A stretch of 64,000 bases of DNA from Romanomermis culicivorax (GCA_963922205.1 CAWUHX010000253.1:186001-250000), one strand, 5' to 3'. Shown: positions 45,586 to 58,900, counted from the stretch's first letter. The notes: a model not told the origin generated them from the sequence alone. Made by a program: numbers and translations.

Positions 45586-46310
45586 TTTTCGACTATTGGG
45601 AATTTGATGGACACGGTCACTTTACACGAAAAATTATCCCGGGTGTAAACAGGCGTATTTCCGTGACTTTTCAGTGGAGGGAGTTTTCGACCGCGGGGAA
45701 TTCAATAGACGTCCTCACTTTACACAAAAAAATTATCCACAGTGGAAACAAGCGTACTGCCGTAATTTTCTTGTGGAGGGGATTTTCGACCACGAGGAAT
45801 TCAATGAATGTGATCACTTTACACCAAAAATTATCCCGTGTGTAAACAAACGTATTTTCGTGATTTCCCGGTGGGCGGGGTTTTCGATCACGGAGAATTT
45901 GATGAATGCGATCATCTTACAAAAAAAACTATCGCGGGTGTAAACAATCGTATTTTCGTGATTTTTATGGAAGGGGTTTTCGACTGCGGGGAATTCAATG
46001 GATGTGTCACTTTACACAAAAAAATCATTCCGGATTTAACCAATTCTGTTTTCGTGAGTTATTTGTGGGAGGGGTTTTCGACCACTGGGAATTTAATGAA
46101 AGTGATCACTTTACACTCTAATTCATATTGAGTGTAAACAAATGTATTTCTACGATTTTTGAGGGAAGATGTTTCTGACCATGGGAAATTCAATGAACGG
46201 AGTCAATTTACACGAAAAAAGTCATTTGTGTAAACCAAGGTATTTCTGCGATTTTTTGGGTTGAAAGATTCTAAACCATGAGGAATTCAATAGATATGGT
46301 CACCTTTCAG
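45586..46310 (+). repeat. Minisatellite, ~98-bp unit, about eight copies
   Basis: Units start with TTTTCGACC(A/G)CGGGGAATT-like sequence at 45586, 45684, 45783, 45881, 45977, 46075, 46172 and about 46267, giving periods of 95-99 bp. Each contains TCACTTTACAC, then GTGTAAAC, then GTATTTTCGTGATTTT. Copies are diverged, most strongly in the last two. Open frames across several units reflect the period being near a multiple of three and are not taken as genes. Confidence 0.88.
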
Positions 46311-46490
46311 TATCCTTACGAAGTTTTTCAAGTACTATGCGGTTTACACATCTTTTACTTTTGCCGGAGGTGAGAATTCGTTGCTTGAAGTTTTTTATTG
46401 TTTTTTTGAAGTGCAGATGACCAACTTTAAAACTTCAATGTGCTTCTATGAAAGTTGTCGTGCATGGTTGAGGCCCACTAAAAAGAGGTG

Positions 46491-48184
46491 AACTAGTTTA
46501 TTAGAAAATGCCCCGATGGGGCAGAAAAAAGGAGAATATACTTGCTTCGACAGTTGCCATGATAGAAAAAGAAGTGGACTAGATTTTTGAGAACTTGGGT
46601 CAAAGTTGGAAAAAATTCACTTCCGTTATATTGGATTTTCATTCTTTCTCAAAAAAATTGTCTATGTCTGTGAAAAAGTATATTCTGCAGCTGAGTGCAT
46701 CAACACACTTTCCAACCAATGTGCATCTCTGAAATTTTTAGGAGGGTACAGGCGTGGACCTTGGTGTTTTAGCATTTTGTGAGACAAAAAATTCAAAAAA
46801 AGTTGACCAAAAAATTTTTTGCATAACAAATTTTCCAGTTTCAAAACCCTTGTGGAAGTTTATACCCCCATGTCCCCTCTCACACATGTTTGCTTCCAAC
46901 TGTGTTAAACATTTTTACTGAATTTGGTGTCAACAAAAGGAATCAACTGAGGGAAAGTGGCACATAAAATCCCATTCAGCTTTTTTAGAAAAAAGAGGTA
47001 CAGCACAAAGTCTTCTAAAAACTAAATCGATTGTGCAAGATACGTTTCATTCACTCATTTTATATATTGTATAACATATCGTATAAAATTCACTCCATAA
47101 GTTCTACTGATTACAAGCTATAAACAAATTTATTCTCTTTTATTTAACTATGCAACAAAATAGCATCATTCACAGTTTTTGGATTTAAACTTAAATTGCA
47201 GAAAGAGCACTTTTTACGGGTTTCCAGATGGGAAGCAATTTCGCCCATCCCTGTCGCTCTCGTCCAGCTTTCAAAGAAGTCGTTTTGTTGCTATGGGAGT
47301 GCCAGTAGAGTCGGGGAGAACACCCTAATATCTAATATAGCGACACCCCTAATATACGCACGGCTGGATCCCATTTGCATATCAGTGCCCAATGACTGTA
47401 ACCAAGGCCCAGTTGCACTAAATTGGTCTAAGCTCCAGCGCAAGGTAATCTCGAACAAAAAGGCGAATCAGTTTGATCTCAAGTCCGATATAATTTGAAT
47501 GCCATCAGGATTATAACGAGCTCAATGTCGAGATCATCCCCAGCTCGAGCTGTCGGGTTGCACTAAAATTTTCGCATAATTTTCTTATCTCTAAAGCAAA
47601 AAAATATAAAAATTTCTGAAATTCCCAAAGTCGAACTTAAACCTCAGTATTAGTTAAACCTGAAGTGAGTGTTGTTTGTGCATTGGACGAGAATAATTTG
47701 GACATTGCGATTAGCTCAACCTCAGGATCGTCAATTTAATCCCGATGTTGAGATTATCCTCATGTTGGGTTAGTGTAACCACCCCAGGTTTCTTTATAGT
47801 TCTGAAAATGACTATAATATGCCTCCCTCACTATTTTCTAGCTAGTGTGAGAGGCAGGAGTTTTGAATCGGTTGTGAGTTAGAATGCTATAAGTTTACCG
47901 TTTCCTTACATTTGAAGTCGTGTGCATATAATTTTCATATAGAAAAATTTTGCTGTAGTTGATGCCAGGGAAGGACAAAATGCACGATGCTGCAGAATAT
48001 ACTTTTTCACAGACATAGACTTTTGAGAAAGAATGATAATCCAATATAAAGGAAGTGAATTTTTTCCAACTTTGAACCAAGTTCTCAAAAATCTAGTCCA
48101 CTTCTTTTTCTACCATGGCATCTGTTGAAGCAAGTATATTCTCCTTTTTTCTGCCCCATCGGGGCATTTTCTAATAAACTAGTT
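46491..48184. mobile_element. Non-autonomous TIR element with ~200-bp arms
   Basis: The left arm 46491-46691 (starting AACTAGTTTATTAGAAAATG) is the reverse complement of 47989-48184 with high identity by eye. Shared landmarks are CCCCGATGGGGCAGAAAA and GAAAAAGTATATTCTGCAGC. The 1.3-kb interior has no transposase frame. It contains, near 47500-47770, repeated phrases around CTCAATGTCGAGATCATCC. Target duplication is not clear. Confidence 0.8.
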
Positions 48185-49029
48185 GTAAAATATTTGACTT
48201 TCGGATTGCAACTGGAGTGACAGCTTTTGTTGAACAATTTGAGTCTATCAAAATTGGTTTGTCACTTGACAATTGTCTAGGATCAACAATCTTGTCTTGA
48301 TGGATGACATTCTTAAAAATAAATTAACGATTCCTACCAACAAATAAACCATTCAACCCAGAATTTGTGAAGAAAAAAATTATAGCATGGGGCAGCAACC
48401 AGGTTTTTCTGCATAGGTAGGTTGCATACCTGTAATTTGGGGGATAGGGTTAAGGAAATCCCTATCCCCAATATGTTCGAATCATATATCCAAATCTTGG
48501 GACCTCCACCTCCAACTGTAAAAAATTTTGAAAAAATAGCTTTTTTGGGTGAATTTTCGAAATTTTCGGCTTTTTTGACTTTTTTTTGGATTTTTGGAGA
48601 CTGCCTTCCCTCAAAATTTTGGGGAGCTTGAAAAGCCCACCCCACAAATTTGGGGTTTACCCCCACCAACTAGTTGGACCTCTTACAGATATGGAAGGTT
48701 GAATAAATTTTGTAGCTTAGGGAAAACCGATGGTTGCCCAGAAAAATTTTTGGTGGTTCACAGCACAAAAATTGATAAATTCCCTTATTTTCACCATCGT
48801 TATCAAAAAAGATCAACAGTCATTTTCAGCATTTTTCATTTTACAACGCAAAAAATGCGTTTTGGAACATAAAACCATATAATTTCATCCAAAAGCTTTC
48901 GACTCACTTTGTCCAGTAAAACCTTTTTCTTCCTCCTCCCAACTTTTTGCTTCGCCAAATTCTTCTCATTCGCCATATCCAATAACACAAATAAAAAAGA
49001 AAAAGGTACAGAAGCCAGTATAATTATAA
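48185..49029. other. Non-coding region
   Basis: No gene supported. It includes a palindromic stretch near 48440-48475 (GGGGATAGGG...CCCTATCCCC) and TTTTTGG-rich sequence. Short open frames on both strands mirror each other and are rejected. Confidence 0.45.
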
Positions 49030-49724
49030 AGCTGGAGCTTAAGATCCTCTTGGTTAAGCTAAAGCTCAAGTCAGTATTACTAAAACTCAAGCTGGTGCTG
49101 AGCAAGAGAGAGGAGTTAAGCTGCAGCTCAACTTTTATATTTTTTGTGTGGAAGGTTAAGATGGAACTTGGTTAAGCTGCAGCTTAAGACACAATTTCTC
49201 TAAGACTCGACCAAGGTTGTGATAAGTAAAAAATTAATCATACCTCAAAAAACATATTTTGTACAGTTTTTTGCGCTGAACAACATGCTAGTATTCGTTT
49301 GATCTACAAATCAAAATTCGCATTGTAACATTAATCCAAAGGTTCAAATTTTTTTAATTTTTGAAATTTTAGGTCACAATCATTGGAGGCCTATAAGTAA
49401 TCAGCTATACAATTTCGATCAATAAACCTTTGTCAGTGAATGTAACAATGTTTATTGTATATGCATGACACATATAGGTATATGTAGCATCAAAATTATG
49501 GTTTACACTACAGTTTAAATTCCAATTTTCAGCACTTGTCAATGACTCAAATTGGTGTTCCATTTAGTTGGATTATTATCAATTCTATTCCAAATCGACT
49601 ACATTGCAGCCACAGTATGTGGCTACATACCCACCAAGTTGCATCATATTGAAAATTGGAAAAGCCACGTTCTCTTGGTTAACTATAAGATGAAAGATTT
49701 TTCAAATTTTTAGCAAAAACTGAC
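49030..49724 (+). repeat. Left long TIR
   Basis: Pairs with 51715-52740 in reverse complement. Outer 150 bp are AGCTTAAGCT/GCAGCTCA repeats; the inner end is at TTTTTAGCAAAAACTGA. Confidence 0.75.
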
Positions 49725-49859
49725 AAATTCTGGATCATTTCCAGATCATAAGAGCTCAAAATAAAATCCACTTGAATCTGATAAAAAGGTTTGCTCTAAA
49801 CCAGATGACATTTTTAAAGAGTCAGATCTACATACTAATTATCGAAACAATTATTCAAA

Positions 49860-51690
49860 ACAATATGTTTTCAGTAGTTCACTTTCATATTCTAAATGAG
49901 GATCAAACATCACTGGATCCTCATACGGTTCTTCTTCATCTTCAACACCACATTCTCCTTCCAGGTGGCTACTATAAGATGTAGTAGGTTCTTCCCGACG
50001 ATGGCTGGCTTCCCTCGCCCAGAATCCAGTAATTTGTTGTGGGTGTGAGGAGGTCAGATCTGACAAAAGGTAGCTTCCGCCTCATTTCTTCAGTAACAAC
50101 TTCAGCATTGAATTTTTGATGATATACAATGCCACTGTTGTGTTTTTCCATCAAGGGATGGCAAATCTTATGCTTCTTTAAAGCCCAACCATTTTCCATA
50201 ACATCAAACAAGTCAACTTCATAAAACAATCGAAGAGCTTCTTGAACTTCGGGCAAGCCAGGGGTCAATCAAACACTTTCTAGTGTTCTATTATAGCTTT
50301 GTATTGCCATATCAGGTAGACATGTTCGCTATGGCATTAGCTTGTGGTTACCCAAAATAAGGTGCTGCAACAAGTTGTGATGAAGTACAAAAGCCTTTGT
50401 ACAGTCTTCTTCATGACAGTTGAAGGCACTGCTTTCCATTTGATATGGCTCATCAGTGGCGTCTGGAAGATCTTCAGATTCCTCTCCAAAGTTGGTGATT
50501 GTGATTTTTGGATCAATAGCAATCCAGAGCTTTGATGTTTGAAGAGGTGAAACCTCTGACTGGTCTTCATGAACCACATGATGGATTTCAAGCATTGGTA
50601 ACTGTTCAAAATTCAATATTTTCATCTTAAATATGCTTCCAGTATCAAACTTGTAAGTTTTAGTTACCTTGATTTCAGTTAGATGTGAACTGGACATTGA
50701 AATAGCTCCTGATACTAACTGGTTCAAGATCCATCTTTTTGTGTAGGATTTTGAGATTGCCAGTGAGGAATGATATTCTCCTGACCTTTCTATATGTTGT
50801 AGCACACCTAATAAATTCTTTAGCAGTTGTACATCGATTGTTTTTATTCATAAACAGTTGAACTTGCCTCTCTATTAGTGCAGCAATTCGATCACATGAG
50901 CCCTTAACAAATTGAGGTTCAGAGAAGTCCCAGTTCTTTATAGTCATGCCTGTTTTCTGAGATATTGTTGGCACCATGAGCAAGGTTGGGGATCCATGAA
51001 AACATCCAGTATTAACAGATCACACAAAAGCTTTGTTGATTGTGGGCTGCTCTGCCTTGATTTTTGTCAATGTGTCAATCAGTATTCCAATAATTGCATT
51101 ACTGTCTTGTGCAGGCAATCGACAAATGTGTGGTGGTGTAGAAACCACTTTTCATAACAAGGGCATATGTGATGTGCCATGGCAAATGGCACATACCAAA
51201 CCAGCTTGACTGATCTTTCCATCCACTAGATGGCAGAAATTTCATTGCCCAATCAAACTGGAGGTAAGCATGACTGTCCTGGAGGTTGTCAATGAAGTCT
51301 TTCTATGCTTCATTTTAGTGCATAGTTCTAAGCTGGTCTTGATGCCATTCCAATACATTAGGGATACTTTCATCAGCTAAATATTCAGCTTCAACTTTAT
51401 CAATTGGGTTTGCAAATTGGAATTGAGTCAATGCCTCTTTGATGTCCTTCAGTGTCTTCTTTAACTACTCACAATTGTCACATTTCATGGAATGAATGTG
51501 ATTTGTAAATTTCTCCTGTAACTTTCGATGGTTTGGATCACTAAGCCCATGCCATGAACAGTGATCAGAAGTACGTGATTTTGGCTTTATGTGGAGTCCC
51601 TAATCATCTTTTAAATATAATTTTGCTTCTTTTAGCTTTGATATAGTTTCTTGTGTCCATGTGGGTCCCATTTATCTGAGAAAGATCCAA
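49860..51690 (-). pseudogene. C2H2 zinc-finger / DDE-like protein of the long-TIR element, broken
   Basis: Read on the minus strand from 51690 down to about 49860, a chain of frame fragments follows one protein: SWFG..H.PWHI near 51190, NTGCFH near 51020, NWDFSEPQFVKGSCDR near 50900, a C2H2 finger (C-X4-C, then H-X5-H spacing) near 50340-50430, NGWALKK near 50190, and QITGFWAREAS near 50025. I recall this order from a large uncharacterised protein family repeated in cnidarian, mollusc and other invertebrate genomes. The acidic residues around the first three blocks could be an RNase H-fold transposase core, which would suit its position between TIRs; that is inference. Several stops and frame changes show it is dead. 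Confidence 0.6.
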
Positions 51691-51714
51691 AAAGTTTATG
51701 TTGGTTCACTACCT

Positions 51715-52740
51715 TATCAGTTTTTGCTAAAAATTTGAACAATCTTTCATCTTATAGTTAACCAAAAGAATGTGGCTTTTCTTATTTTTAATATGATGCA
51801 ACTTGGTGGGTATATTGCCATATACTGTGGCTGCAATGTAGTCGATTTGGAATAGAATTAATAATAGTCCAACTAAATGGAACACAAATTTGCACCTGAA
51901 GTTTTTCAACAATATCAAGAGTCCGTTTTACTTTGTGTAATTTCCCATGTAAGGGATAATGATATTATGACCAAACCTTATGGGTATATAGCCAAGGTGT
52001 CAGCCTGCAATGTGTAAAAGTTTTAGTTGGATTATTAGAATTTTGGGTGAATGACTGAATTTTTAAACAAAAAATTTTATAATTTGATTCAAAAATGGCT
52101 TTCACTTGTTTCACTGTGGCACACTCAATGGTTTTTTTATTTTGATAAAACTTTGTGGGTATGTAGCCAAGAGGTCCAGCCATAACAAAATGGAGTTTAA
52201 TCAATGACACTCATTATTTGACTTTACAGGGTACAAAAATGTGTGAATTTGAGTCATTGACAACTGCTAAAAATTGGAATTTATGGTGTAGTGTAAACCA
52301 TTATTTTGATGCTATGTATATCTATATGTGTCATGCATATACAATAAACACTGTTACATTCACTGACAAAGTTTTATTGATCGACATCGCATAGACAATT
52401 CCTTCAATGATTGTGGCCTAAAATTTCAAAAATTGCAAAAAATTTGAACCTTTGGATTGATGTTGCAAAACGAATTTTGATTTTTAGATCAAACCAATAC
52501 TGGCATGTTGTTCAGCGCAAAAGACTGTACAAAATATGTTTTTTGAGGTATGATTAATTTTTTACTTATCACACTTGACTACAGGCCTTGGTTGATTCTT
52601 ACAGAAATTGTGTCTTAAGCCGGTATCACTAAAAAGTTAAGCTGCAGCTCAGCAAAGCTGTTGCTGCCCGCCAGCTCAACTTTTTTCGTATGTTTTACAT
52701 TGGAAGTTACGCTGTAGCTCAGCAAAACTTAAAATCTATG
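51715..52740 (-). repeat. Right long TIR
   Basis: Partner of 49030-49724, with an internal expansion at about 51920-52215 that includes three copies of a motif around GGGTATATAGCCA. Confidence 0.75.
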
Positions 52741-53159
52741 TATACTTTTCAGCGATGATTCTGAAAAATCTCCATTCAGTCTGGCAGTCGAGGTATACTA
52801 TGCTGCATGCAAAGATTCAGCCTAAAAAAGGGGGTGGCTGGTATTCTTTGTTTATACCATATTTATTCGAATAAAAGGCGCCCTCTAATAAACAGCACAC
52901 CTTTGACCATATAAAAAAATAAACGGCACCCTCTAATAAATGGCGGGCTGTTTACTAGAATCATAAGATCCCTCATGTAAACTTCATTGGAGGAATAACA
53001 TGCTTATTTTGAAGTCCATTTTTTAGGAGAAAAAGTTTAGGAGAATAAAGAAAGTATTTACAAATCTTGCTTTAAACAGATAGAATTTTGCAAGCATAAA
53101 TACTAGGTTGAGTGCCTGCAGATAATCTTTATTTTCATGCCTTAAAAAACCCAATATAA
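52741..53159. other. Non-coding gap
   Basis: No gene. Contains a local duplication around AAACGGCACCCTCTAATAAA (about 52875-52945). Confidence 0.5.
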
Positions 53160-54665
53160 CATTTTCTTTGGTAAACTAGATTTTCTTGTCCCAAGATAGT
53201 TCAGTATTTTCTTCAATGAGGTTCCAAAAGAAAAGTGATACAGGACATTCAAATAAGGCATGTAAAATGTCCTCAGTTGGTTCATCACAAAAATAGCATG
53301 GACTTGATCCTTTGATCTTGTATTTCTCTAATAGCTTTCCAGTAATTAGTATGCTGTGCAATACTTCAAATTGGAACTGCTTATATTTATTGCTTACTAG
53401 CATTTTACTCAGTATATTCCAAGCAGCATCAAACGTTTCATCAGGCTTGAGATTCAATCTATTCCTCCAGAAGATTTATTCCCTAGAGGTTGTGTTTTTA
53501 GCACGTATCATGCTTTTTCTAATGTTATGAATCTGCCTGAGTTCTGTCATTTGAGGTGCAAACTCCTCAATTTCTTTTTTGTCTTGGTATTTTGCCCTGA
53601 TCAACTTCTTCCAGTTGTTTGGAATTGAGTTGTACCATGTTATTTTGTAGCCCTCTTTATTTAGTTGTTCAAAGTTTTTGATGGTACAATCACCTAATCA
53701 ATGGAAGATGTAGTTGAAGCTTGAATTCTGGAGCTCTGGCAAGTAAAATGCTTTGTTTTCACTGTATCTGTTATTGTTGATTTTTTGTATTACTGCTTGC
53801 ATGAGAATGAGAATTTCATAGATGTTGCTGGTAGGAATATTTGTGACACTTTGCAAGATTTCGGCATAGAAGGGACTTACTGTAGCTTGTAGAATCTGAA
53901 CTTAGAAGTTGGATTGTATTATTGTCTCAAGTCTTCCTATTTTCTTGAGTGAACTAATATTGATTTGACACTATTTTGCAGAACCATTTGTAAGCCTAAT
54001 AAGCCATTTGGCTTTCAGAGATGATGAGTTCCATATCAGGCATTCATGCCACTTTCTCAGTAGCTTTGTATCATGACATCGGATTTAATATTTGATGTTG
54101 CACTATTCCAGAGGAATTTGCAAAACAGTGCATTAGTGCTTTTTATAAAGTTGGGAGGTGTCTCTAAATTATTAATACTGTAGATTAATTTGGATGATAG
54201 GAGGTAATTCCATTTTATTGTTTTGCCATAGAAAGTCAGCTCTCTTGGTCTCCATCATTCACACTCTTTTTGACATTTCTCCAGTTCTTCTCCAAAGTTT
54301 TTATGGTACAGTTTTTCTTCATCGTAAGAGAAATAAATGCCAAATATTTTAATTATGTCCACTATGTTGTAGTTCATCGATTTCTTTTTCCTGCAGTTGA
54401 GTTTTACAAGTCATGAAATCTGAATCTTCCCCAAGTTTACCCTTAGACCAGAGGCATGAGAGAAATCATTTATTATTTTAATAGCATTTTCAGAGTCATG
54501 TTGCCAGGATTACAGTGTCATCTGCATGCATGCAGACTTTATTAACCTGATCGGCAATCTCAATGCCTTTGAAAGTTTGGGATTGTCTTAAGGCGATGGC
54601 CATACATCCCATAGAGCAGATAAACAAGTAGGAGGAAATCGGGCAACCTTGCCTTACACTGAGTA
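53160..54665 (-). pseudogene. LINE (L1-like) reverse transcriptase remnant
   Basis: On the minus strand 54655-54500 gives VRQGCPISSYLF and, 30-odd residues later, HADDTVIL, the RT finger/palm block and a variant of the YADD active site. At the 3' side, 53457-53176 gives PCYFCDEPTEDILHALFEC, the C-X2-C...H...C motif placed after RT in L1/Tx1-type ORF2 proteins. Stops and frame changes lie between them, and the 5' half including the endonuclease is missing, as expected for a truncated dead copy. A non-LTR element is therefore clear; the clade is a reasonable guess. Confidence 0.8.
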
Positions 54666-55777
54666 CAGTGAAATGCTGAGTACAGCGAAATCAAGCAAAA
54701 TGCTGGTGAAAGTATCACCGAGAGGTGAGGGCTTTACACCCAAGCGAAATTGAAAAAATGCACCGAAGTACTAGTACAATGCTAATGCATTTTCAATTAG
54801 TTTATCCAATCCACTAAAAAATCTCTTTTTGATCTTTAAAGTTTAATAAATTCTTGATTTTGATTTACTAGTTCATTTTGTTGCTCGTTATTCCCTTCTT
54901 TTAAACAATTTTTTTTGTGCCTTAATTTCTCCTGATCTTATTTTGAAATCATTCCATTTTATTTTTGTTTTGTTTTGCTGCAGATGAAATCAAAAGTCAA
55001 AAGATAGAGCCCCACCACGCGGAAAGTAGAATGGGAAACTCCGCTGATCATGAGCCATAGGCTCTAATTCAGATAAACGTTTATGCGATCATAATCCCAT
55101 CAAAATATCATATATGGCTAAATGGGTTGTAGACTCTACAATCAATCAGGAAAGTGAAGTTGAAAATCTGTAACTCCTGCTTAGTTTTTGTAAAAACTTT
55201 GATAGTTGGAGCTTTGGAACCTTGTGGTTTTACAAAATGTTTTAACTACTTACTCAAAAATGCACAGTATAAAAATTTTAAATTTTATACAGATTTCCAC
55301 ATGCAAAAATTGTTAAGTAGTTTTAATGTGACCTCCTCCATAATAAGAGGAGGTCTTCCAAAAATAGTCACCTCTAGGCCTGGTGCCATAATATGGGCAC
55401 AGCCTTATTTCTCATTTCAGTTTTTATATTTTGTCAATTCCGGTCAGTAATTGTTGAAAATTGTCTAACTTGTACATAAAAATAATGAGGATTTTATAAG
55501 ACATAAAACATAGTTCATACAATAGTAGGTCGACTATGGACAAACTTTGAATTATAAGAATTGTTAAGAAACAAATAGAGATGTAGTACTACAATAGATG
55601 ATGAAATTTGGAACCTACACTCATGTTACATGCAAATTCTATCAGAATTAGCATATCACAGTTTTTAATTTCAAAATTTTAAGTCAGTAATGCTTACTTG
55701 CTTACTCAACAATCTAACAGTTTTACTATTTTTTTTAAATGTCCATGTGTCATACAATCTAATGATGTCATGGTTTT
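54666..55777. other. Non-coding gap
   Basis: No gene supported. Immediately before the LINE remnant there is a short repeat of CTGAGTACAG(T/C)GAAAT (54658-54690). An open frame at 55154-55450 has no recognisable features. Confidence 0.5.
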
Positions 55778-55949
55778 AAGGGCCAACTATACTTCGCCCT
55801 ATTGCGCCATACAGTGCCATATGGCACGTAAGTATTGCAGCTACTTATCACTTTCATTTACTTATTATCATATGCCACCATGTGCGGCCAAGTATGGCAG
55901 CTCAATGTGGTGCCATACAGCACTGTACGGCCAAGTATAGTTGGCCCTT
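55778..55949. mobile_element. 172-bp MITE
   Basis: Perfect 17-bp terminal inverted repeats, AAGGGCCAACTATACTT at 55778-55794 and its complement at 55933-55949. Between them, GCCATA-rich words occur in both orientations (TGCGCCATACAGTGCCATA and TGGTGCCATACAGCACTG). No coding capacity; target duplication not clear. Confidence 0.75.
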
Positions 55950-58900
55950 CACTCATTTTCTGAAAAAAGTTTTGCTCAGGGCAGAATTTTCAAATACAAA
56001 AAAAATTAAAATATACATGTTTCATTTTGCATGCATTTTGTAAAAAATCGTTCCCCGAGAGAGTAAAAACGTGTCCCAAAAACAATGGTTAAGCATGGGG
56101 AATCATTGAAAAATGTGTCCCAAGTATTTAAAATTGTGTCCCGAGCAAATTTTTTTTTGTATAATGAGTAAAACCATAAAATCATATTAGATTTTATGAA
56201 TTGCATCAAAACTACTAGATTTAGTATCCAATGATCTAACTGTTTTACTCTCTAAAATTGTACGGGAAGTTTTGTGAAACCATTGGACTTTATTAAAATG
56301 TAAAACATTTTTGAAAAAATCCATGCCAGAGTTGCTTACTGTAGTGGTCGGTTTGGGCCTCTATAAGTGTGGGCCTCTATAACTACTAACATGTTATTTC
56401 ACCAAATTGCAAAAAAACATGGAAAACAAAAATAAAAAAACCAAAATGAACAAAGTTATTTTGGATATCTTATTGGTAATTGATGTGCAAGGCTTCATGT
56501 ATTTGCAATTGGTTCAGCTCTTCAGTTGGCGCTTTGGTAAAAAGTAGATAATTGAAAAAACTGATATACAATAAACTTTGGAATCAAACTTATTTTATTC
56601 AGAGTTCACGTGCAACATGCTTGCCAAAATGTAAAATCCAGACCTAACATTATGGAAATTTTTACCCACTACATTGAATAAAATCTTCACAGCATGTATA
56701 ATAAATACTGTAGATCGTGTGATTATATCTACAATCTTCTATTTGCCTCTAATGCAAGGTTGTTTGCAGTAGTGCCCAGCCGTGGGGACATGGAACCTGA
56801 GGATAAGCACAGCCATATGCAAAACTTAAAAAACTTAGGAAAAATATGCATAACTAAAAAAGAAACTTCCAAATTAATATGAATATAACAATGACTTAAA
56901 AAATTAGATAGACAGAGACAGGACTAGGAAAAAGTAGAATTTTTCGTTATTTTTTATTTTTGATGTTTTTGATTATTTTTCTGAATGTTTTTTCATTGTT
57001 TTACGAATTTGCATAATATAAAGAAAGAATCAAATTGAAAAGAACTAAATAATCAAAATTTAGTAGAATATAAATTCAAAAAGGTATATAGAACATAAAA
57101 AGAATGAAAAACACAAAGAAATAAAAGAAATGAACATACACAAAAATAATAAAAATAAAAGAAATGAACATACACAAAAACATATAACCAACGTGCAGAA
57201 ATAAAATTTCAAACAAACTTATATACATACATATATACACACCATAAACATTAAACAACTGCACCATTTGATGACTAGAAAAACACACATACCCAATCAC
57301 AATGAAACTATATAACAACAGTCCACAACAAGATCATATAACTCAATATTCATCATTATTATTTGTATACATTAACCTAAAAATGAAAACTGATCCGGTC
57401 AGTAAACAAATCCAGACATGGAATCCAACCATTAGAATCCACCACTCTAATATATTAAAAAATGTACCCCATTTCGCCAACAAACCATGAATTTTGCTGA
57501 TGTGAATGTTGACATCAACACCCATATTTTCAAAAAAATGGTGGTCATTATCTGTTTCTGCAAAGCCATTGCTGATTCTGTTAATAATGACATTGTTGAA
57601 TGGATCCACATTAACATCAACTGATTTATTGCTAATCACATGGCCCAATCTGTTGACCATTTGGTTTGGAATTTGTTCTTCTATGTGTGGTGGATTGATT
57701 TGTTGATTTCCACCACCTCTGTTGATGAACATATACCTTTGTTATGATGTCCTACTCATCAGTTGTCGCTTTGTCAACCACACTATTCTCGCCATGTACT
57801 GTAGAATAAACATCAAAACATTAATTGTTTTGTTTTTAAAAACTGCAGGTACTGAAACCATTAGTTGGTACAGTAATCCATAAATTAAATTGGACAAATC
57901 AAAAGTACTTACTCACTTTTTATAAACATTTATTTATATGTTTTTGTTATAAAAAATGTAAAAGTAAACACTGTAGATACATGACAAGAAAATAGACATC
58001 AGGAGTAAAAAGTTCGAAAAATTTTAATAGAGATCAAAAAAACTTTGATCTAGATCAAAGATCAAAAAAATTTTGATCCAGATCAAATATTAAAAAACTG
58101 ATACAGATCAAAAACTAAATACATGATGTAAAAATACTCATCACGACAAAAAAATCCGAGAAATTTTGTTCTGAATCAAAAAAATTTGATTCAGCAAATT
58201 TTGATTCAGATCAAAAAAATTTCAACCGAGGCTGATCTGTGGAGTTGTTCCACAGAATAAAATCTATATTTAAGTCCGATGTGTTGTAGTGTGAAATCTG
58301 ACACACTCATGTCAGTTTTGAGAAGACACTGCAAGTACAACACATATGATCATGCTGCGTCTGGATGCCCGCTGTTCCTACTGTAGAACATGGTACTGTG
58401 AAGCGAATTATTATTATTCTTCTCTCCTGTGCCCGCCTTTGTTTTATTATTGATTTGCATCTATGCAGTCATCTTGTATATATTCTATGAAAAACATTAT
58501 GTTTGTTGATGAGGCGATTCAAGGAGGTAAGTCTGTAAATAAATAATTAGTTGGAAAATTGTTTTATTTGTGTCCAAAAGTGTGTTACCTAGTCTGGTCA
58601 ATTTTAGTTACACTTTTCTTGGGTAAGTAATATTGTGTTCTGGAATTCTCCCCCAACAGTGAGGAGTCATTCCGAAGTTTAAGGCAGGTGTAGGGAAGCA
58701 TTGGCCTTAAGGTCGAATTCTGGCTATCTCTCCTGCACAACAGTTACTCCTACTGATTTTATCTTCTTCCTCCAACCCCACGAATTAAGGAGAGACAAAT
58801 CGGTCTGAGCTCTCAAAAGGCCATCCGAATGTTGAAGTATAACACAGGTGAACCGTCTGGCTTGCCTGTTGCAATCCTAGTACGCGCCAAAGCCGGTTTT

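Larger units (their letters stand above)
49030..52740. mobile_element. DNA transposon with long TIRs and a broken internal gene
   Basis: The left arm (about 49030-49724) is the reverse complement of the right arm (about 51715-52740). Landmarks include TACCTCAAAAAACATATTTT, GTATATGCATGACACATATA and CATCTTATAGTTAACCAA and their complements. The outer part of both arms is built of TTAAGCTGCAGCTCA-like subterminal repeats. The right arm is longer because about 51920-52215 holds extra copies of a GGGTATATAGCCA segment. Between the arms lies the minus-strand pseudogene. Arms of 0.7-1 kb are long for a cut-and-paste element. Confidence 0.75.

Noticed and set aside
45663..46131. Several overlapping open frames in the minisatellite
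   Set aside because: They follow the repeat period and change frame between units.
55154..55450. 98-codon open frame
   Set aside because: Composition and lack of similarity suggest chance.
57343..57732. Minus-strand frame with a hydrophobic C-terminal stretch
   Set aside because: No family match and no supporting context.
58650..58860. GC-richer stretch checked as a possible 5S rRNA or other RNA gene
   Set aside because: It lacks the internal control region words and pairing expected of 5S rRNA, and no tRNA-like cloverleaf was found.
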